Shown: piece after piece, positions 26,418 to 36,074 of the stretch
Layout: every line of letters starts with the position of its first letter
Position numbering within the stretch: position 1 is the stretch's first letter
Origin: Ascidiaceihabitans donghaensis
Lineage (GTDB): Bacteria; Pseudomonadota; Alphaproteobacteria; Rhodobacterales; Rhodobacteraceae
DNA: 64,000 bases
Assembly: GCF_900302465.1 (NCBI RefSeq)
Contig: NZ_OMOR01000001.1
Coordinates: 3,628,729 to 3,692,728 of the forward strand
Reading direction: 5' to 3'
The notes under the pieces: generated by a model
Told to the model about the DNA's origin: nothing
The model's input: the letters and a program-made list of their open reading frames with translations, nothing else
Databases searched by the model: none
Program-made: the position numbers and the translations under genes

Positions 26418-27206
26418 CTACAAATCGAATGTCGCAAAAACTGGTGCATGGTCCGATGGTTTTTCCCACCCGCGTGCGTGACGCAAAACGCGGCTGCTGT
26501 GCGCCGCCGCCTTGATGTCACCCGTTGCCCAAACATGGTCTAAACGGCGCCCTTTGTCGGCGGCATCCCAATCCTTGGCGCGGTAAGACCACCACGAATA
26601 CAGCAGCCCTTCGGGAATATCGGCGCGGGTCACATCATGCCAATCGCCGGCTTCCATCACCTGGTTGAAGTGATCGACCTCAATCGGTGTATGGCTGACG
26701 ATCTTCAACAGCTTTTTGTGGTCCCACACGTCGTCTTCGCGGGGGGCAATGTTCAAATCACCCACCAGAATGGATTTTTCAGGGGCGGAGGCACGAAAGG
26801 CATCACGCATATCGGTCAGGTAATCCAGTTTTTGGCCGAATTTTTCGTTCACATCACGATCAGGCACATCCCCCCCTGCGGGCACGTAGTGATTGTGGAT
26901 CGTGACACCGTTTTCAAGCCGACCTGCGATATGGCGGGCGTGGCCCAATTGCGCAAAGTCTTCGGCCCCGGCTTCGATCATGGGGATTTTTGACAGGATC
27001 GCCACGCCGTTGTACCCCTTTTGCCCTCGTGCAACCATGTGGGTGTATCCAAGCGCTTGAAACCCTTCCAACGGAATTTTGTCGACGGGGCTTTTGCATT
27101 CTTGCAGACACAGAACATCAGGGGCCTCTTCTCCCAACAGCTTCAAAACAATCGGCTCACGCAAACGAACCGAGTTGATGTTCCAAGTGGCAAGCGAAAA
27201 GGACAT
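26418..27206 (-). CDS. xth: exodeoxyribonuclease III
   Basis: The 262-residue protein has the endonuclease/exonuclease/phosphatase fold with the key motifs LATWNINSVR, LCLQECKS (metal Glu), VGDLNIAPREDDVWD and a C-terminal SDHAPV. The enzyme cuts at abasic sites and removes 3' blocks in base excision repair. It converges with the DUF4334 gene across 11 bases. Confidence 0.94.
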   Translation of the reverse strand: MSFSLATWNINSVRLREPIVLKLLGEEAPDVLCLQECKSPVDKIPLEGFQALGYTHMVARGQKGYNGVAILSKIPMIEAGAEDFAQLGHARHIAGRLENGVTIHNHYVPAGGDVPDRDVNEKFGQKLDYLTDMRDAFRASAPEKSILVGDLNIAPREDDVWDHKKLLKIVSHTPIEVDHFNQVMEAGDWHDVTRADIPEGLLYSWWSYRAKDWDAADKGRRLDHVWATGDIKAAAHSSRVLRHARGWEKPSDHAPVFATFDL

Positions 27207-27253
27207 AGCGGATCTCCGAAGGTTGTTTGAACCTTAACCTATGGCCACGAATG

Positions 27254-27285
27254 AAAAGACACCATCGCAATTGCGACGGTGTCTT
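27254..27285 (-). terminator. rho-independent terminator after the MDR reductase gene
   Basis: AAGACACC and GGTGTCTT enclose a palindromic TCGCAATTGCGA, giving a stem of more than 12 base pairs with two internal mismatches. On the minus strand it is followed by TTTT. It lies 33 bases after the stop of the gene at 27318-28292. Confidence 0.75.
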
Positions 27286-27317
27286 GGTTTCTTCCGATCG
27301 AATGTATTTTGAAAGGG

Positions 27318-28292
27318 TCAGATGCCGTTGGGGGCCATCAGAACTTTGCCTTTGCGGCTGCCCGCCCAGGAATACCGCGCCGCTTCTGTGACTTCGTCCA
27401 AGGTAAAGACCTTGTCGATGGGGGCGTGCAGTTCGCCTTTGGCAACCGCCGCCGTCAATGCACCGTACACAGCCATACGTTCGTCGCGTGACGCTTTTTC
27501 AAACCACAGCACCAACCAAAAGCCACGCACTACAATGTCGTTAAAGATCAGCGCGGCAGCCCCCAAAGCAGATGGCTCGTTTGACATTCCACCGTAGTTC
27601 ACCAGCGTACCGCCCCGTTCAAGCGTATCTGCCAAACGCCCTGCAGTGGCCCCTGCAACCGCATCAATAGCCAGCTTCATTTTGGCTCCGGTGGCCTTTT
27701 TGACTTCAGCAGCCAGATCAGGCCCATCCACCAAAACAACATCACCCCCCAAGGCTTTCACGTCTTCGACCGCACTGTCACGACGCACAACATTTACGAC
27801 ATTCACGCCGCGCGCCTTGGCAAGTTGCACAATGTAGCCACCCACGGCAGAGTTTGCCGCGGATTGAATGATCCAATCGCCCGGCTTCAATTCGACGTAT
27901 TCCGTCAGCAGCAGTTGGGCGGTAGCCGGATTGACCATCATCATGCACAACTGGTCGACGTCACCTTCGGGCATCGGCACCAATTGGTGGATACCGGCGA
28001 CAATTTCCGTAACCCATGTCCCCGCCCCTGCCGGTACCAGAACAAGCTGGCCGACTTCGACGCCCGCGCCGTTTACTTCTGTGACGCGACCTATGCCTTC
28101 GTTCCCGGCGACGGCAGGCAACGGAGGACGCACGCCATAATTTCCCGCAATTTGTATCAAATCACTTGGATTTATAGGGGCGCGCAATACCTCGACACGG
28201 GCTTGACCAGCTTCCAACGTCTGACTTTCAGCCTCGACGACCTGCAAGACGGTGACCGGGTCTCCGAACTCTTCGTACACGACTTTTTTCAT
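27318..28292 (-). CDS. MDR-family NADPH oxidoreductase (trans-2-enoyl-CoA reductase/quinone reductase-like)
   Basis: The 324-residue protein has a GroES-like N-terminal half (APINPSDLIQIAGNYGVRP, VAGNEGIGRVTEVN) and a Rossmann half (WIIQSAANSAVGGYIVQLAKARG). No zinc cysteines are present. The N-terminal residues resemble mitochondrial enoyl reductase (MECR/ETR) proteins, which reduce 2-enoyl thioesters, but a quinone-reductase activity is also possible. ATG 28292 has GGAG 6 bases upstream; the frame continues to a TTG at 28304 inside that ribosome site. Confidence 0.85.
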   Translation of the reverse strand: MKKVVYEEFGDPVTVLQVVEAESQTLEAGQARVEVLRAPINPSDLIQIAGNYGVRPPLPAVAGNEGIGRVTEVNGAGVEVGQLVLVPAGAGTWVTEIVAGIHQLVPMPEGDVDQLCMMMVNPATAQLLLTEYVELKPGDWIIQSAANSAVGGYIVQLAKARGVNVVNVVRRDSAVEDVKALGGDVVLVDGPDLAAEVKKATGAKMKLAIDAVAGATAGRLADTLERGGTLVNYGGMSNEPSALGAAALIFNDIVVRGFWLVLWFEKASRDERMAVYGALTAAVAKGELHAPIDKVFTLDEVTEAARYSWAGSRKGKVLMAPNGI

Positions 28293-28552
28293 GTTTTTCT
28301 CCAATTTGTTGGATTTAGGATGGCTTTAGACCGATTGAATTGCACCTAGAACCCGACGTCAGTTAAATTGCAACGTCCCGTCGCACGTCATTCGAAGCCA
28401 CATCGCATAAAATATTTTGCTGGGTGACAGAGGTGCGCAAAATGAATGTGATTTAGGCATTTCTAAAGAGTTTCGTGGTGAAGGTCTGTCAAAGTGCGCT
28501 GCGCGATTTGAATCGCTGTGCAGTGCGCAAGACCTGATGAAAGGCTTTCAGA

Positions 28553-30745
28553 ATGATCTTTGGCAAACGTGCTCCACAACATAACCCGGAAACAGCAGAC
28601 GCCTTGGCGTTGCACGCCGCCCTGCATCAATCGCATGGAATGATGACGTTGGATCTTGATGGAACTGTACTGGATGCCAATCAGGTCACATTGGACGCTA
28701 CGGGGTATACTCTTGAGGAATTGAAAGGCCAAAATCACCGGATTCTCGTTGCCCCCGATGACTTGGACGGTCCAGACTATTCGGCATTTTGGGAAAGTCT
28801 GCGTAATGGTAAGCCGCAAAGTGGCTCATTTTCCAGAAAAACCAAAAACGGCAAAGACATCTGGATTGACGCGTCTTATCACCACCTGAGTGATCCATCC
28901 GGTGTGCCAAACAGAATTGTAGAAATCGCCACAGATGTCACTGCAAGTAAGATTGCGGAATTTGATGCCACAACGCAGTTGGAAGCTATTTCAAAATCCC
29001 TTGTTGTGATCGAGTTTGATCTGGACGGTACGATTTTGACCGCAAACGACAACTTTCTGAACTGTACCGGATATTCACTCGAGCAAGTTCAAGGGAAAAA
29101 CCACAACATGTTTGTGGAAGACTCAGAACACGAGAGAAACGTACACAAAGCATTGTGGGACGACCTCCGTGATGGAAAATCCGTCCTGGATGATTTTATG
29201 CGCATTTCAAGTGATGGCTCAAAAATCTGGGTTCGGGCCATCTACAATCCAATTGTGGACACCACAGGCCGCCCTGTCAAAGTCGTTGCACTGGCCGCTG
29301 ACGTCACAGAAAGCAAGATTGCAGCCACCGATGCGGATGGGAAATTGTCTGCCATTTCGAGATCTCAAATCGTGGTGGAATTCGATTTGGACGGGAAAGT
29401 GATTTGCGCAAACGACAATTTTTTAGCCAAATTTGGCCACTCGGCCGACGGCGTTATAGGCAAGCATCACCGGATTTTCGTGGACAAACAAGACGCAGAA
29501 ACGCCTGAATACGCGGCCTTTTGGCAAGACCTTGCGCGGGGTAAATTTCATTCGGGACAATACAAGCGCATTGCAGGTGATGGTGCAGAAGTCTGGATTC
29601 AGGCAAGCTACAATCCAATTTTTGACCTTCAAGGCAAGCCTTACAAAGTCGTTGAATACGCCTTCGAAGTCACTGAAAATATTAGCGCTATGAATGCGCT
29701 TGTCGCCGGATTGGCATCTTTGTCTGAAGGCGATCTGACCGCCCGTCTCCCGGCGGATTTAAGCGGGCCATTTGAAGGTTTGCGCGACACATTCAACAAT
29801 ACACTCGTGCGCCTTGAAGAACTGGTAAGCGGTATCCTGATCGCGTCTCAGGCTATTGCGACTGAAACGAATTCAATTGCCGAAAATGCCTCAAACCTGT
29901 CGTTGCGCGGCGAACAACAAGCTGCCACAGTTGAAGAAACCTCCGCCTCTATGGAAGAGATCTCGGCGACAGTTAGCAACACGGTCGACAACGCGAAGAT
30001 TGCCACGCAAGCCGCGAAAACTGCAGCACAACAAGCGCAGTCCGGTGGAGACATCGTCACGAATGCAGTTGAGGCTATGTCCCGTATCGAGACAAGCACA
30101 CAAGAGATCAGCAAAATCGTAGAAGTCATTGACGGGATTGCATTCCAGACCAATCTATTGGCCTTGAATGCAGGTGTAGAAGCAGCGCGGGCGGGTGACG
30201 CAGGCCGTGGCTTTGCAGTTGTCGCATCCGAAGTTCGCGCACTTGCACACCGTTCATCTGATTCAGCCCGCGAAATCAATGAATTGATCACCAAAAGCAA
30301 TGAGGAAGTTCTTGAGGGGTCAGAATTGGTCAACAGCAGCGGCGAAGCGCTGACAAAGATTGTCTCCGGGGTGACTGCCGTCGTCGATAACATCAACGAA
30401 ATCCTTGAAGCGAGCCAGGAACAAGCCGCAGGCATCACTGAAGTGACCCAGGCGATGCTTCAAATTGACCAAACCACGCAGCATACTGCAGGTTTGGCTG
30501 ACAAAAGTGCGACCGCAGCAAAACAACTGGCGGAACGGGCTGCCAACCTACGCGAATTGGTCAGCTTCTTTGGCCATGGCCCACTCCAAGACATCAATAC
30601 CGTTGAAGTCGTCGAGGACCGGCCCATCGAAACGAGAGCTTCAGCACTAACATCTCTGGATGTGGCAGTGGGTGATGTGTCTCAATCGTCTGTTTCAAAG
30701 GTTCAAACCCGACTTACACCTTCAGATGGTTGGGAAGAATTCTAA
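28553..30745 (+). CDS. soluble methyl-accepting chemotaxis protein with three PAS domains
   Basis: The 730-residue protein has three PAS domains in tandem (about 28-133, 148-256 and 270-377), each opening with a variant of [16 protein letters not shown] short HAMP-like linker (about 380-430) and a long coiled signalling domain follow. The kinase-contacting tip [19 protein letters not shown] lies at about 530-548. No membrane segment is seen, so it senses a cytoplasmic signal. The last five residues, GWEEF, fit the CheR/CheB docking pentapeptide. No che genes are in the window. The 260-base gap before it (28293-28552) holds only short ACGTC repeats. Confidence 0.92.
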   Translation: MIFGKRAPQHNPETADALALHAALHQSHGMMTLDLDGTVLDANQVTLDATGYTLEELKGQNHRILVAPDDLDGPDYSAFWESLRNGKPQSGSFSRKTKNGKDIWIDASYHHLSDPSGVPNRIVEIATDVTASKIAEFDATTQLEAISKSLVVIEFDLDGTILTANDNFLNCTGYSLEQVQGKNHNMFVEDSEHERNVHKALWDDLRDGKSVLDDFMRISSDGSKIWVRAIYNPIVDTTGRPVKVVALAADVTESKIAATDADGKLSAISRSQIVVEFDLDGKVICANDNFLAKFGHSADGVIGKHHRIFVDKQDAETPEYAAFWQDLARGKFHSGQYKRIAGDGAEVWIQASYNPIFDLQGKPYKVVEYAFEVTENISAMNALVAGLASLSEGDLTARLPADLSGPFEGLRDTFNNTLVRLEELVSGILIASQAIATETNSIAENASNLSLRGEQQAATVEETSASMEEISATVSNTVDNAKIATQAAKTAAQQAQSGGDIVTNAVEAMSRIETSTQEISKIVEVIDGIAFQTNLLALNAGVEAARAGDAGRGFAVVASEVRALAHRSSDSAREINELITKSNEEVLEGSELVNSSGEALTKIVSGVTAVVDNINEILEASQEQAAGITEVTQAMLQIDQTTQHTAGLADKSATAAKQLAERAANLRELVSFFGHGPLQDINTVEVVEDRPIETRASALTSLDVAVGDVSQSSVSKVQTRLTPSDGWEEF

Positions 30746-30791
30746 TTGGCCGGTACCTTTTTGAAAAAGTCGAATGTGCCAACAGCCCCTT

Positions 30792-30822
30792 AGGTTCATC
30801 TAAATCAGACCTTGAACCTTTT
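30792..30822 (+). terminator. probable terminator after the chemoreceptor gene
   Basis: AGGTTCA (30792-30798) and TGAACCT (30813-30819) form a 7-base stem followed by TTTT-type sequence. It lies 46 bases after the chemoreceptor stop. The stem is modest in strength. Confidence 0.5.
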
Positions 30823-30860
30823 GATATTGAACAGACGAAACCCTTACTTTTGTTCAATGC

Positions 30861-30886
30861 AAAAAAAGACCGGGCGCAAGGCCCGG
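30861..30886 (-). terminator. rho-independent terminator after the response-regulator gene
   Basis: CCGGGC (30870-30875) and GCCCGG (30881-30886) around a 5-base loop. On the minus strand the stem is followed by TC and seven T residues. It ends transcription coming from 31680-30994, about 108 bases after its stop. The stretch 30887-30993 contains a TACGTC/GACGTA dyad but no gene. Confidence 0.8.
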
Positions 30887-30993
30887 CCAAGTCCAACAGG
30901 GAGGTGTACGTCATAACCCGGACGTACGGCGGGAACTTCAACAAACTTATATCTTATGCAGACTTAAGATTGTGTTTACGTGGATCAAGCCCA

Positions 30994-31680
30994 CTAGGCC
31001 ATTAATCTGTAACCACCAGATTCGGTAACAAGAAGGCGTGCATTTGACGGATCTGGTTCAATTTTTTGACGCAACCGATATATATGTGTTTCCAACGTAT
31101 GCGTAGTGACACCTGCGTTGTAACCCCAAACCTCATGCAACAGTATATCGCGGGCGACCACGCCATCTGTTGATCTGTGCAGAAACTTGAGAATGTTGGT
31201 TTCTTTTTCTGTCAGCCGGATTTTCTTTTCGTCTTCAGTGATTAACATCTTCATCGACGGCTTGAATGTGTATGGCCCAAGCGTGAATACAGCGTCCTCG
31301 GATTGCTCATGCTGACGCAATTGGGCGCGGATACGGGCCAAAAGAACCGGAAACTTGAAAGGTTTGCTGACGTAATCATTGGCTCCGGCATCCAAACCAA
31401 GAATTGTATCTGCATCACTATCATGGCCCGTTAGCATCAAAATCGGGGACTTAACGCCTTGTTTGCGCATCAAACGGCACAGTTCTCGACCGTCCGTATC
31501 AGGCAGTCCGACATCAAGAATCACCAAATCGTACAAAGCTTCCTTGGCACGATCCATCGCATCATGACCGTTCGCTGCCTCGAATACATCGAAATCTTCC
31601 GTCATGATCAATTGTTCCGACAGCGCCTCGCGCAGATCGTCATCGTCATCAACCAACAAAATTTTCTTCAATTGCGCCAT
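30994..31680 (-). CDS. OmpR/PhoB-family response regulator
   Basis: The 228-residue protein has a receiver domain with the acidic cluster DDDDD at 11-15, the phospho-acceptor Asp in LVILDVGLPD (about 56), and the conserved Thr and Lys in LMLTGHDSD and YVSKPFKFP. A winged-helix DNA-binding domain follows (LTEKETNILKFLHRS, THTLETHIYRLRQKI, ESGGYRLMA). No histidine kinase gene is adjacent, so it is an orphan here. Orphan OmpR-type regulators such as CenR and PetR are known in alphaproteobacteria, but I cannot assign one. Confidence 0.92.
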   Translation of the reverse strand: MAQLKKILLVDDDDDLREALSEQLIMTEDFDVFEAANGHDAMDRAKEALYDLVILDVGLPDTDGRELCRLMRKQGVKSPILMLTGHDSDADTILGLDAGANDYVSKPFKFPVLLARIRAQLRQHEQSEDAVFTLGPYTFKPSMKMLITEDEKKIRLTEKETNILKFLHRSTDGVVARDILLHEVWGYNAGVTTHTLETHIYRLRQKIEPDPSNARLLVTESGGYRLMA

Positions 31681-31838
31681 GGTGTTCTCCGTTCTCTACA
31701 TCATAAATGCGCCTTGAAGGGGTGCAGAACAAGCTTTCCTATCGATGTTTCACAGCCTCGTGTCAGAATGAGCGGAAATATTTCATTTCGGATCACTTTC
31801 ACCTAGAATATCCACATCAATCACCCCAAAAGTGTAAC

Positions 31839-32927
31839 ATGAACTTTGCCCCAACCATAGTCGAACGGCTAGCACGCGCCCGAGCGGACCTTCGAATGGG
31901 CGTGCCCGTCGTACTATTGGGGCAGCAATCCAATTTGGTTTTTGCAACAGAAACTCTGGATGTCCTACGTCTGAACGATATTCTTTCACTTGATGGAGAT
32001 CCGGTTTTAGCCATCACCGAACGCCGTGCCACCACCTTAAAAGCACGCGCCTATGATGGTGATGTGGCCCGGATTTTGCTTCCTAATGATGCCAAACTGG
32101 CTTGGATACAGGCCATCGCAGATCCCGCGGACGATTTACAAAACCCGATGAAAGGCCCTTTAAACACGAAACGTGAGGGCGACGCAGAGGGGCACCGCAT
32201 GGCCATTGCACTGGCCAAAGCGGCGCGCCTTTTGCCATCCACAGTGGTCATCAACATACCAAACGGGGAGAGATTTGCGGCACAGAACGGTCTAACTTCT
32301 GTGCAAATGACAGAGGCAGCCCCACACTTGGCCGGGTCCAGCATGCTGCATCCCGTGGTTCAAGCACGGCTGCCTATTGAGGCAGCAGAGGCGGGCCGGC
32401 TTCATCTGTTTCGGCCTGAAGACGGCGCGGAAGAACACTATGCGATCGAAATCGGGCGGGCTGATCGAACTAAACCGGTACTGGCACGACTGCATTCCGC
32501 ATGTTTCACCGGCGACGTTTTAGGCAGTTTGAAATGTGACTGCGGTCCGCAATTGCGTGGAGCTTTGGCGCAGATGGGAACCGAAGGAGCGGGCGTCCTG
32601 TTGTACTTAAACCAAGAAGGTCGTGGTATTGGGCTGGCCAACAAAATGCGGGCATATTCCCTTCAGGATCAAGGTTTCGACACCGTGGAAGCGAACCATC
32701 GCCTTGGGTTCGAGGATGACGAACGCGATTTCAAACTGGGCGCTTACATCTTGAAATCAATGGGGTTTTCCTCGGTACGGTTGCTGACCAACAATCCTGC
32801 CAAAGTCGATATGATGAAAAAATCGGGGGTGGATGTTGCAGAAAGAGTGCCGTTAAAGGTTGGGGAAAACAAATTTAACACAGCATATTTGGCCACAAAG
32901 GCTGCGAAATCAGGACATCTTTTCTAA
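31839..32927 (+). CDS. ribA: GTP cyclohydrolase II with N-terminal extension
   Basis: The C-terminal half (about 190-362) is a complete GTP cyclohydrolase II. It has the zinc cysteines in ACFTGDVLGSLKCDC, YLNQEGRGIGLANKMRAYSLQD with the catalytic region, DTVEANHRLGF and LLTNNPAKVDMM. It opens GTP as the first step of riboflavin synthesis. An N-terminal domain of about 170 residues precedes it and lacks the catalytic motifs of RibB as far as I can see. The extension occurs in related bacteria and its role is unclear. The divergent gap 31681-31838 shows no clear operator. Confidence 0.92.
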   Translation: MNFAPTIVERLARARADLRMGVPVVLLGQQSNLVFATETLDVLRLNDILSLDGDPVLAITERRATTLKARAYDGDVARILLPNDAKLAWIQAIADPADDLQNPMKGPLNTKREGDAEGHRMAIALAKAARLLPSTVVINIPNGERFAAQNGLTSVQMTEAAPHLAGSSMLHPVVQARLPIEAAEAGRLHLFRPEDGAEEHYAIEIGRADRTKPVLARLHSACFTGDVLGSLKCDCGPQLRGALAQMGTEGAGVLLYLNQEGRGIGLANKMRAYSLQDQGFDTVEANHRLGFEDDERDFKLGAYILKSMGFSSVRLLTNNPAKVDMMKKSGVDVAERVPLKVGENKFNTAYLATKAAKSGHLF

Positions 32928-33544
32928 TGGATCTGACACTGTTTCTTAGCTTTTTGACTGCAACCGCGATCATTGTCTGTACGCCAGGTCCGTCGGTTGC
33001 ATTGGCCAGCAGTCAGGCTGTTCGCTACGGCCCAGAATCCGCGATGATTTGCGTGGCGGGTGATGCGTTGGGGTCCGTGGTCCATATCATCGTGGCCACA
33101 GCCAGCCTGCAGTATCTGGTTGCTTTGGCTGGTTATGTTTTGCCTTGGCTTCAGATGGCTGGTGGCGCTTACATTCTATATCTTGCATGGCAGGCAATGA
33201 CAGAGAATGAGGCGCGACTTGATCTTGCAGGTGCGCAGCGCGCATCTTTCTTGTCCGGTTTTTTCGCCTGTGTCACCAACCCGAAAGCGATTGTTTTCTT
33301 TGCCGCACTGTTTCCAGGTTTCATTTCGCCGGACCACAGCATTTGGCTTCAATCGTTGATTTACGGGTTCATTTTTGTCTCTTTGGATGCCGCATCCATT
33401 ATTCTATACGCGCTTCTGACATTGCGCAGTTTCCAGTCGCCCTTGGGACGCAAAATCAGTGTGTCTACCTTAAGCGGAATAGGGTTATTCGGGGTCGGTT
33501 CCTTGTTGATCTACAAGGGATACAAAGCGTTAACGCCGCCATGA
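32927..33544 (+). CDS. LysE/RhtB family exporter
   Basis: The 205-residue membrane protein carries the family motif CTPGPSVALASSQAVRYG (residues about 19-36), the segment LQMAGGAYILYLAWQAM and FFACVTNPKAIVFFAALFPGFI. Such proteins export amino acids or related compounds. Its start overlaps the ribA stop by one base (TAATG) and its stop overlaps the next gene by 4 bases, so the three genes are probably cotranscribed. Confidence 0.9.
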   Translation: MDLTLFLSFLTATAIIVCTPGPSVALASSQAVRYGPESAMICVAGDALGSVVHIIVATASLQYLVALAGYVLPWLQMAGGAYILYLAWQAMTENEARLDLAGAQRASFLSGFFACVTNPKAIVFFAALFPGFISPDHSIWLQSLIYGFIFVSLDAASIILYALLTLRSFQSPLGRKISVSTLSGIGLFGVGSLLIYKGYKALTPP

Positions 33545-34035
33545 AATCACATGATCTGGTTTTGACGACCAAAGGTGTTCGGTTTTTGGGCCGCTTGTTT
33601 CCCTGCACAATTGGCCGGTCTGGCCTGTCAGACCACAAACGCGAGGGCGACGGTGCAACCCCGCACGGTGTGCACCGGATTGTGGGGATGCTGTATCGCC
33701 CGGATCGTATGAAACGGCCAACATCTTGGGCAAAACCGATCGGTCCATCCGATCTGTGGTCCGATGCCTCCGGGCATGAAGACTACAATATGATGGTGCG
33801 TGCGCCATATTCCCACAGCCATGAAAAACTGCGGCGCCCTGATCCATTGTATGATCTGGTGATTTTAACAGATTGGAATTGGCCTTATGCGGTAGGCGGA
33901 CGGGGCTCTGCGATTTTCATTCACCAGTATCGCAGGCCTGGGTTTCCAACCGAAGGCTGTGTCGCATTCAGGCGTGATCATCTGGCATGGATCGCGCGCA
34001 AAATCACCTTCCAGACCCGGCTGATTGCTTCCTAA
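33541..34035 (+). CDS. L,D-transpeptidase (YkuD) domain protein
   Basis: The 164-residue protein has the YkuD catalytic pattern: SAIFIHQYRRPGFPTEGCVAF with the His and the SxGC/TxGC-type Cys, and an upstream GDGATPHGVHRI. Such enzymes cross-link peptidoglycan or attach proteins to it. No signal peptide is visible, which is unusual for a periplasmic enzyme; either the start is further upstream or it acts on cytoplasmic precursors. Its stop overlaps the stop of the convergent YggS gene by 4 bases. Confidence 0.85.
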   Translation: MKSHDLVLTTKGVRFLGRLFPCTIGRSGLSDHKREGDGATPHGVHRIVGMLYRPDRMKRPTSWAKPIGPSDLWSDASGHEDYNMMVRAPYSHSHEKLRRPDPLYDLVILTDWNWPYAVGGRGSAIFIHQYRRPGFPTEGCVAFRRDHLAWIARKITFQTRLIAS

Positions 34036-34682
34036 GCTGGCACGCGGTCTCCGAAAATGGCGGACCCCACACGCACATGCGTGGCCCCCAAGGAAATGGC
34101 AACTTCGAAATCCGCGCTCATCCCCATCGATCGCCATTCCAGCCCGTGGTGTTCGGCCATTTTGTTCAGCAACGCAAAATGCAGGCTGGCTTCTTCATCA
34201 ATGGGGGGGATGCACATCAATCCTTTGACAGGAAGGTCAAGCGACTGACATTGCTCGATAAAATCGTCCAAATCTTCAGGCAACACACCCGCTTTTTGTG
34301 GCTCACGGCCAGTGTTTACCTGAACAGTCAAGTCAGGGCATTTGCCCATTTCATCAGCCAGACGCGCAAAGGTGTTCGCCAGCTTGGGACGGTCTAGCGT
34401 ATGAATAACGTCAAATAATTCAAACGCTTGGCGCGCTTTGTTGGTTTGAAGCGGGCCAATCAAATGCAGATCAATGGCGCCGTATTTGTCCCGAAAGGCA
34501 GGCCATTTGCCAGCGGCCTCTTGCACCTTATTTTCCCCAAAACAACGATGGCCCTGATCTAGAACGGCAGCGACCCGATCATCGGGTTGCACCTTGGACA
34601 CTGCGATCAATTGGGTGCGCCCTGTGCAATCCCATTTTTCTTCCGCCGCAGCGATGCTGTGTTGAATATCGGTCAGTCCCAT
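34032..34682 (-). CDS. YggS-family PLP homeostasis protein
   Basis: The 216-residue protein is a single alanine-racemase-type barrel: LIAVSKVQPDDRVAAVLDQGHRCFGENKVQEA with the PLP Lys, HLIGPLQTNKAR, VNTGREPQKAGV, MSADFEVAISLGATHVRVGSAIFG. YggS/PLPBP proteins control the level of free pyridoxal phosphate and have no known catalytic turnover. Confidence 0.93.
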   Translation of the reverse strand: MGLTDIQHSIAAAEEKWDCTGRTQLIAVSKVQPDDRVAAVLDQGHRCFGENKVQEAAGKWPAFRDKYGAIDLHLIGPLQTNKARQAFELFDVIHTLDRPKLANTFARLADEMGKCPDLTVQVNTGREPQKAGVLPEDLDDFIEQCQSLDLPVKGLMCIPPIDEEASLHFALLNKMAEHHGLEWRSMGMSADFEVAISLGATHVRVGSAIFGDRVPA

Positions 34683-34765
34683 AGCGCCCTCGCCTGAATT
34701 CTAACGCACTCAAATAATACTTCGCGGGAAAATGAAAGGGAACGCCGCGAAAAAAGAGGACCCAA

Positions 34766-34796
34766 ACGAAAAGAGGCGACCCCAAAAGGCCGCCTC
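34766..34796 (-). terminator. rho-independent terminator after the porin gene
   Basis: GAGGCG (34773-34778) and CGCCTC (34791-34796), with extra inner pairs. On the minus strand the stem is followed by TTTTCG. It lies 23 bases after the porin stop. Confidence 0.75.
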
Positions 34797-34819
34797 AATT
34801 CGATTAAGTGACGTTCAAC

Positions 34820-35794
34820 TTAGAAGTTGAAGCGAACACCCAAGTCAACCAATGTGACGTCTTGGCCAGTGGAAGAGATACCACCGCGCAAAGATGTGCC
34901 GCCACCGAGATCGTGGTTGAAGTCAACACCGTAGGATGTTTCAGCGAAGTAATCCGCGTCAGCAACATATGCTTCGATGTTTGTGGCTGCGCCTACGTCG
35001 AAGCGAGCTGCCAGAACCCAGTGGTCGCCATTGCCGCCAGCGCCAACGATGTTGTTGTCGTCGCCGTTTTTCGCGTAAGCGAATGACAGGTCTGCGATAC
35101 CAACGGAACCACCAACAGAAACGGCCCACTCTGTGTCGCCTGCTGCGTCAGAGTCTTGCAGACCCAAAGCAACTGTCCAACCGGAGAATGTGTACGCGAA
35201 GTGCGCTGCCAAACGGTCGTTTACGTCAGACGCAGACACGTGCATGGAGAAGTCACCAGCAGAGTACATTACTTCAACGCCGTTCAGGCCAGCTGCGCCG
35301 CCTGTGTCGGAGTCGTACGCGTCGCCGCGGAAGTTGTAGGCTGTGTAGTCATAGGAGTGACCTGTCAGACCCAAGTCGATTGGGTACATGCCTGGCATGA
35401 ATTCCAACGCGCCAAAGATGTTACCAACACCAACTTCAAGACCACCGGAACGTGCGAAGAAACGAACGCCGTTGATGCCTGTTTCTTGACGACCGCGGAA
35501 GTCGTTGTCGCCGTCGCCGTCAGCATCAACGCCTACGCCGCCAGTTGTTGTACCGTCTGCGGAACCGTCGTTGTCCTGTTGGATACGAACGCGTGCACCG
35601 AATGTGACGCCAGCGTCAGATTCTGCTGTTGCGTCGATCTGCAGGCGGAAACGGCTTGTGATGTCTGTGGAGTCACCAGCTGCTGTGTCTACGTACAGGA
35701 TACCAAAGCGACCGTAGCCGCCGAATGTTACGTCTGCTGCTGCGACGCCGGCTGTTGCCACCAGAGCTGTCGTAGCGAAGAGAACTTTTTTCAT
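34820..35794 (-). CDS. outer membrane porin
   Basis: The 324-residue protein begins with a signal peptide (MKKVLFATTALVATAGVAAA), then DVTFGGYGRFGILY, continues with alternating beta-strand sequence rich in Gly, Asp and Asn, and ends in Phe (LGVRFNF), the outer-membrane insertion signal. An acidic stretch VDADGDGDNDF looks like a calcium-type loop. It resembles the general porins of Rhodobacter. GAGGGA lies 8 bases before ATG 35794. The 280-base gap upstream (35795-36074) must hold its promoter, but I could not pick out a convincing -35/-10 pair. Confidence 0.9.
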   Translation of the reverse strand: MKKVLFATTALVATAGVAAADVTFGGYGRFGILYVDTAAGDSTDITSRFRLQIDATAESDAGVTFGARVRIQQDNDGSADGTTTGGVGVDADGDGDNDFRGRQETGINGVRFFARSGGLEVGVGNIFGALEFMPGMYPIDLGLTGHSYDYTAYNFRGDAYDSDTGGAAGLNGVEVMYSAGDFSMHVSASDVNDRLAAHFAYTFSGWTVALGLQDSDAAGDTEWAVSVGGSVGIADLSFAYAKNGDDNNIVGAGGNGDHWVLAARFDVGAATNIEAYVADADYFAETSYGVDFNHDLGGGTSLRGGISSTGQDVTLVDLGVRFNF

Positions 35795-36074
35795 GAGTTT
35801 TCCCTCGGTTTTTCTATTCACAATGCCCAAACCGGGGAATCCGGAAAGGGTATGAATGGTGTTTCACCTTTTCGCCCCTCTGTTTGCAAGCATTGCACAC
35901 GCCCTTGATGCAAAGTGCCAAATAATGGTGCAGCTTTGCCACACTTCCTTTCGCCACAATTCCCCTGCCTGCGAAAATACCATTCCATACGGCTTGTTAT
36001 ACACATGATAAGGCGCTTGCCCCAACTGCCCTGCTTCTGTAGATCAAAGGGAAACAAGCAATGGGACAGGGCAC

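Noticed and set aside
30861-30886. The CCGGGC/GCCCGG hairpin as terminator of the plus-strand chemoreceptor gene
   Set aside because: The T-run is on the minus strand (A-run on plus), so it belongs to the response-regulator gene transcribed from the other side.
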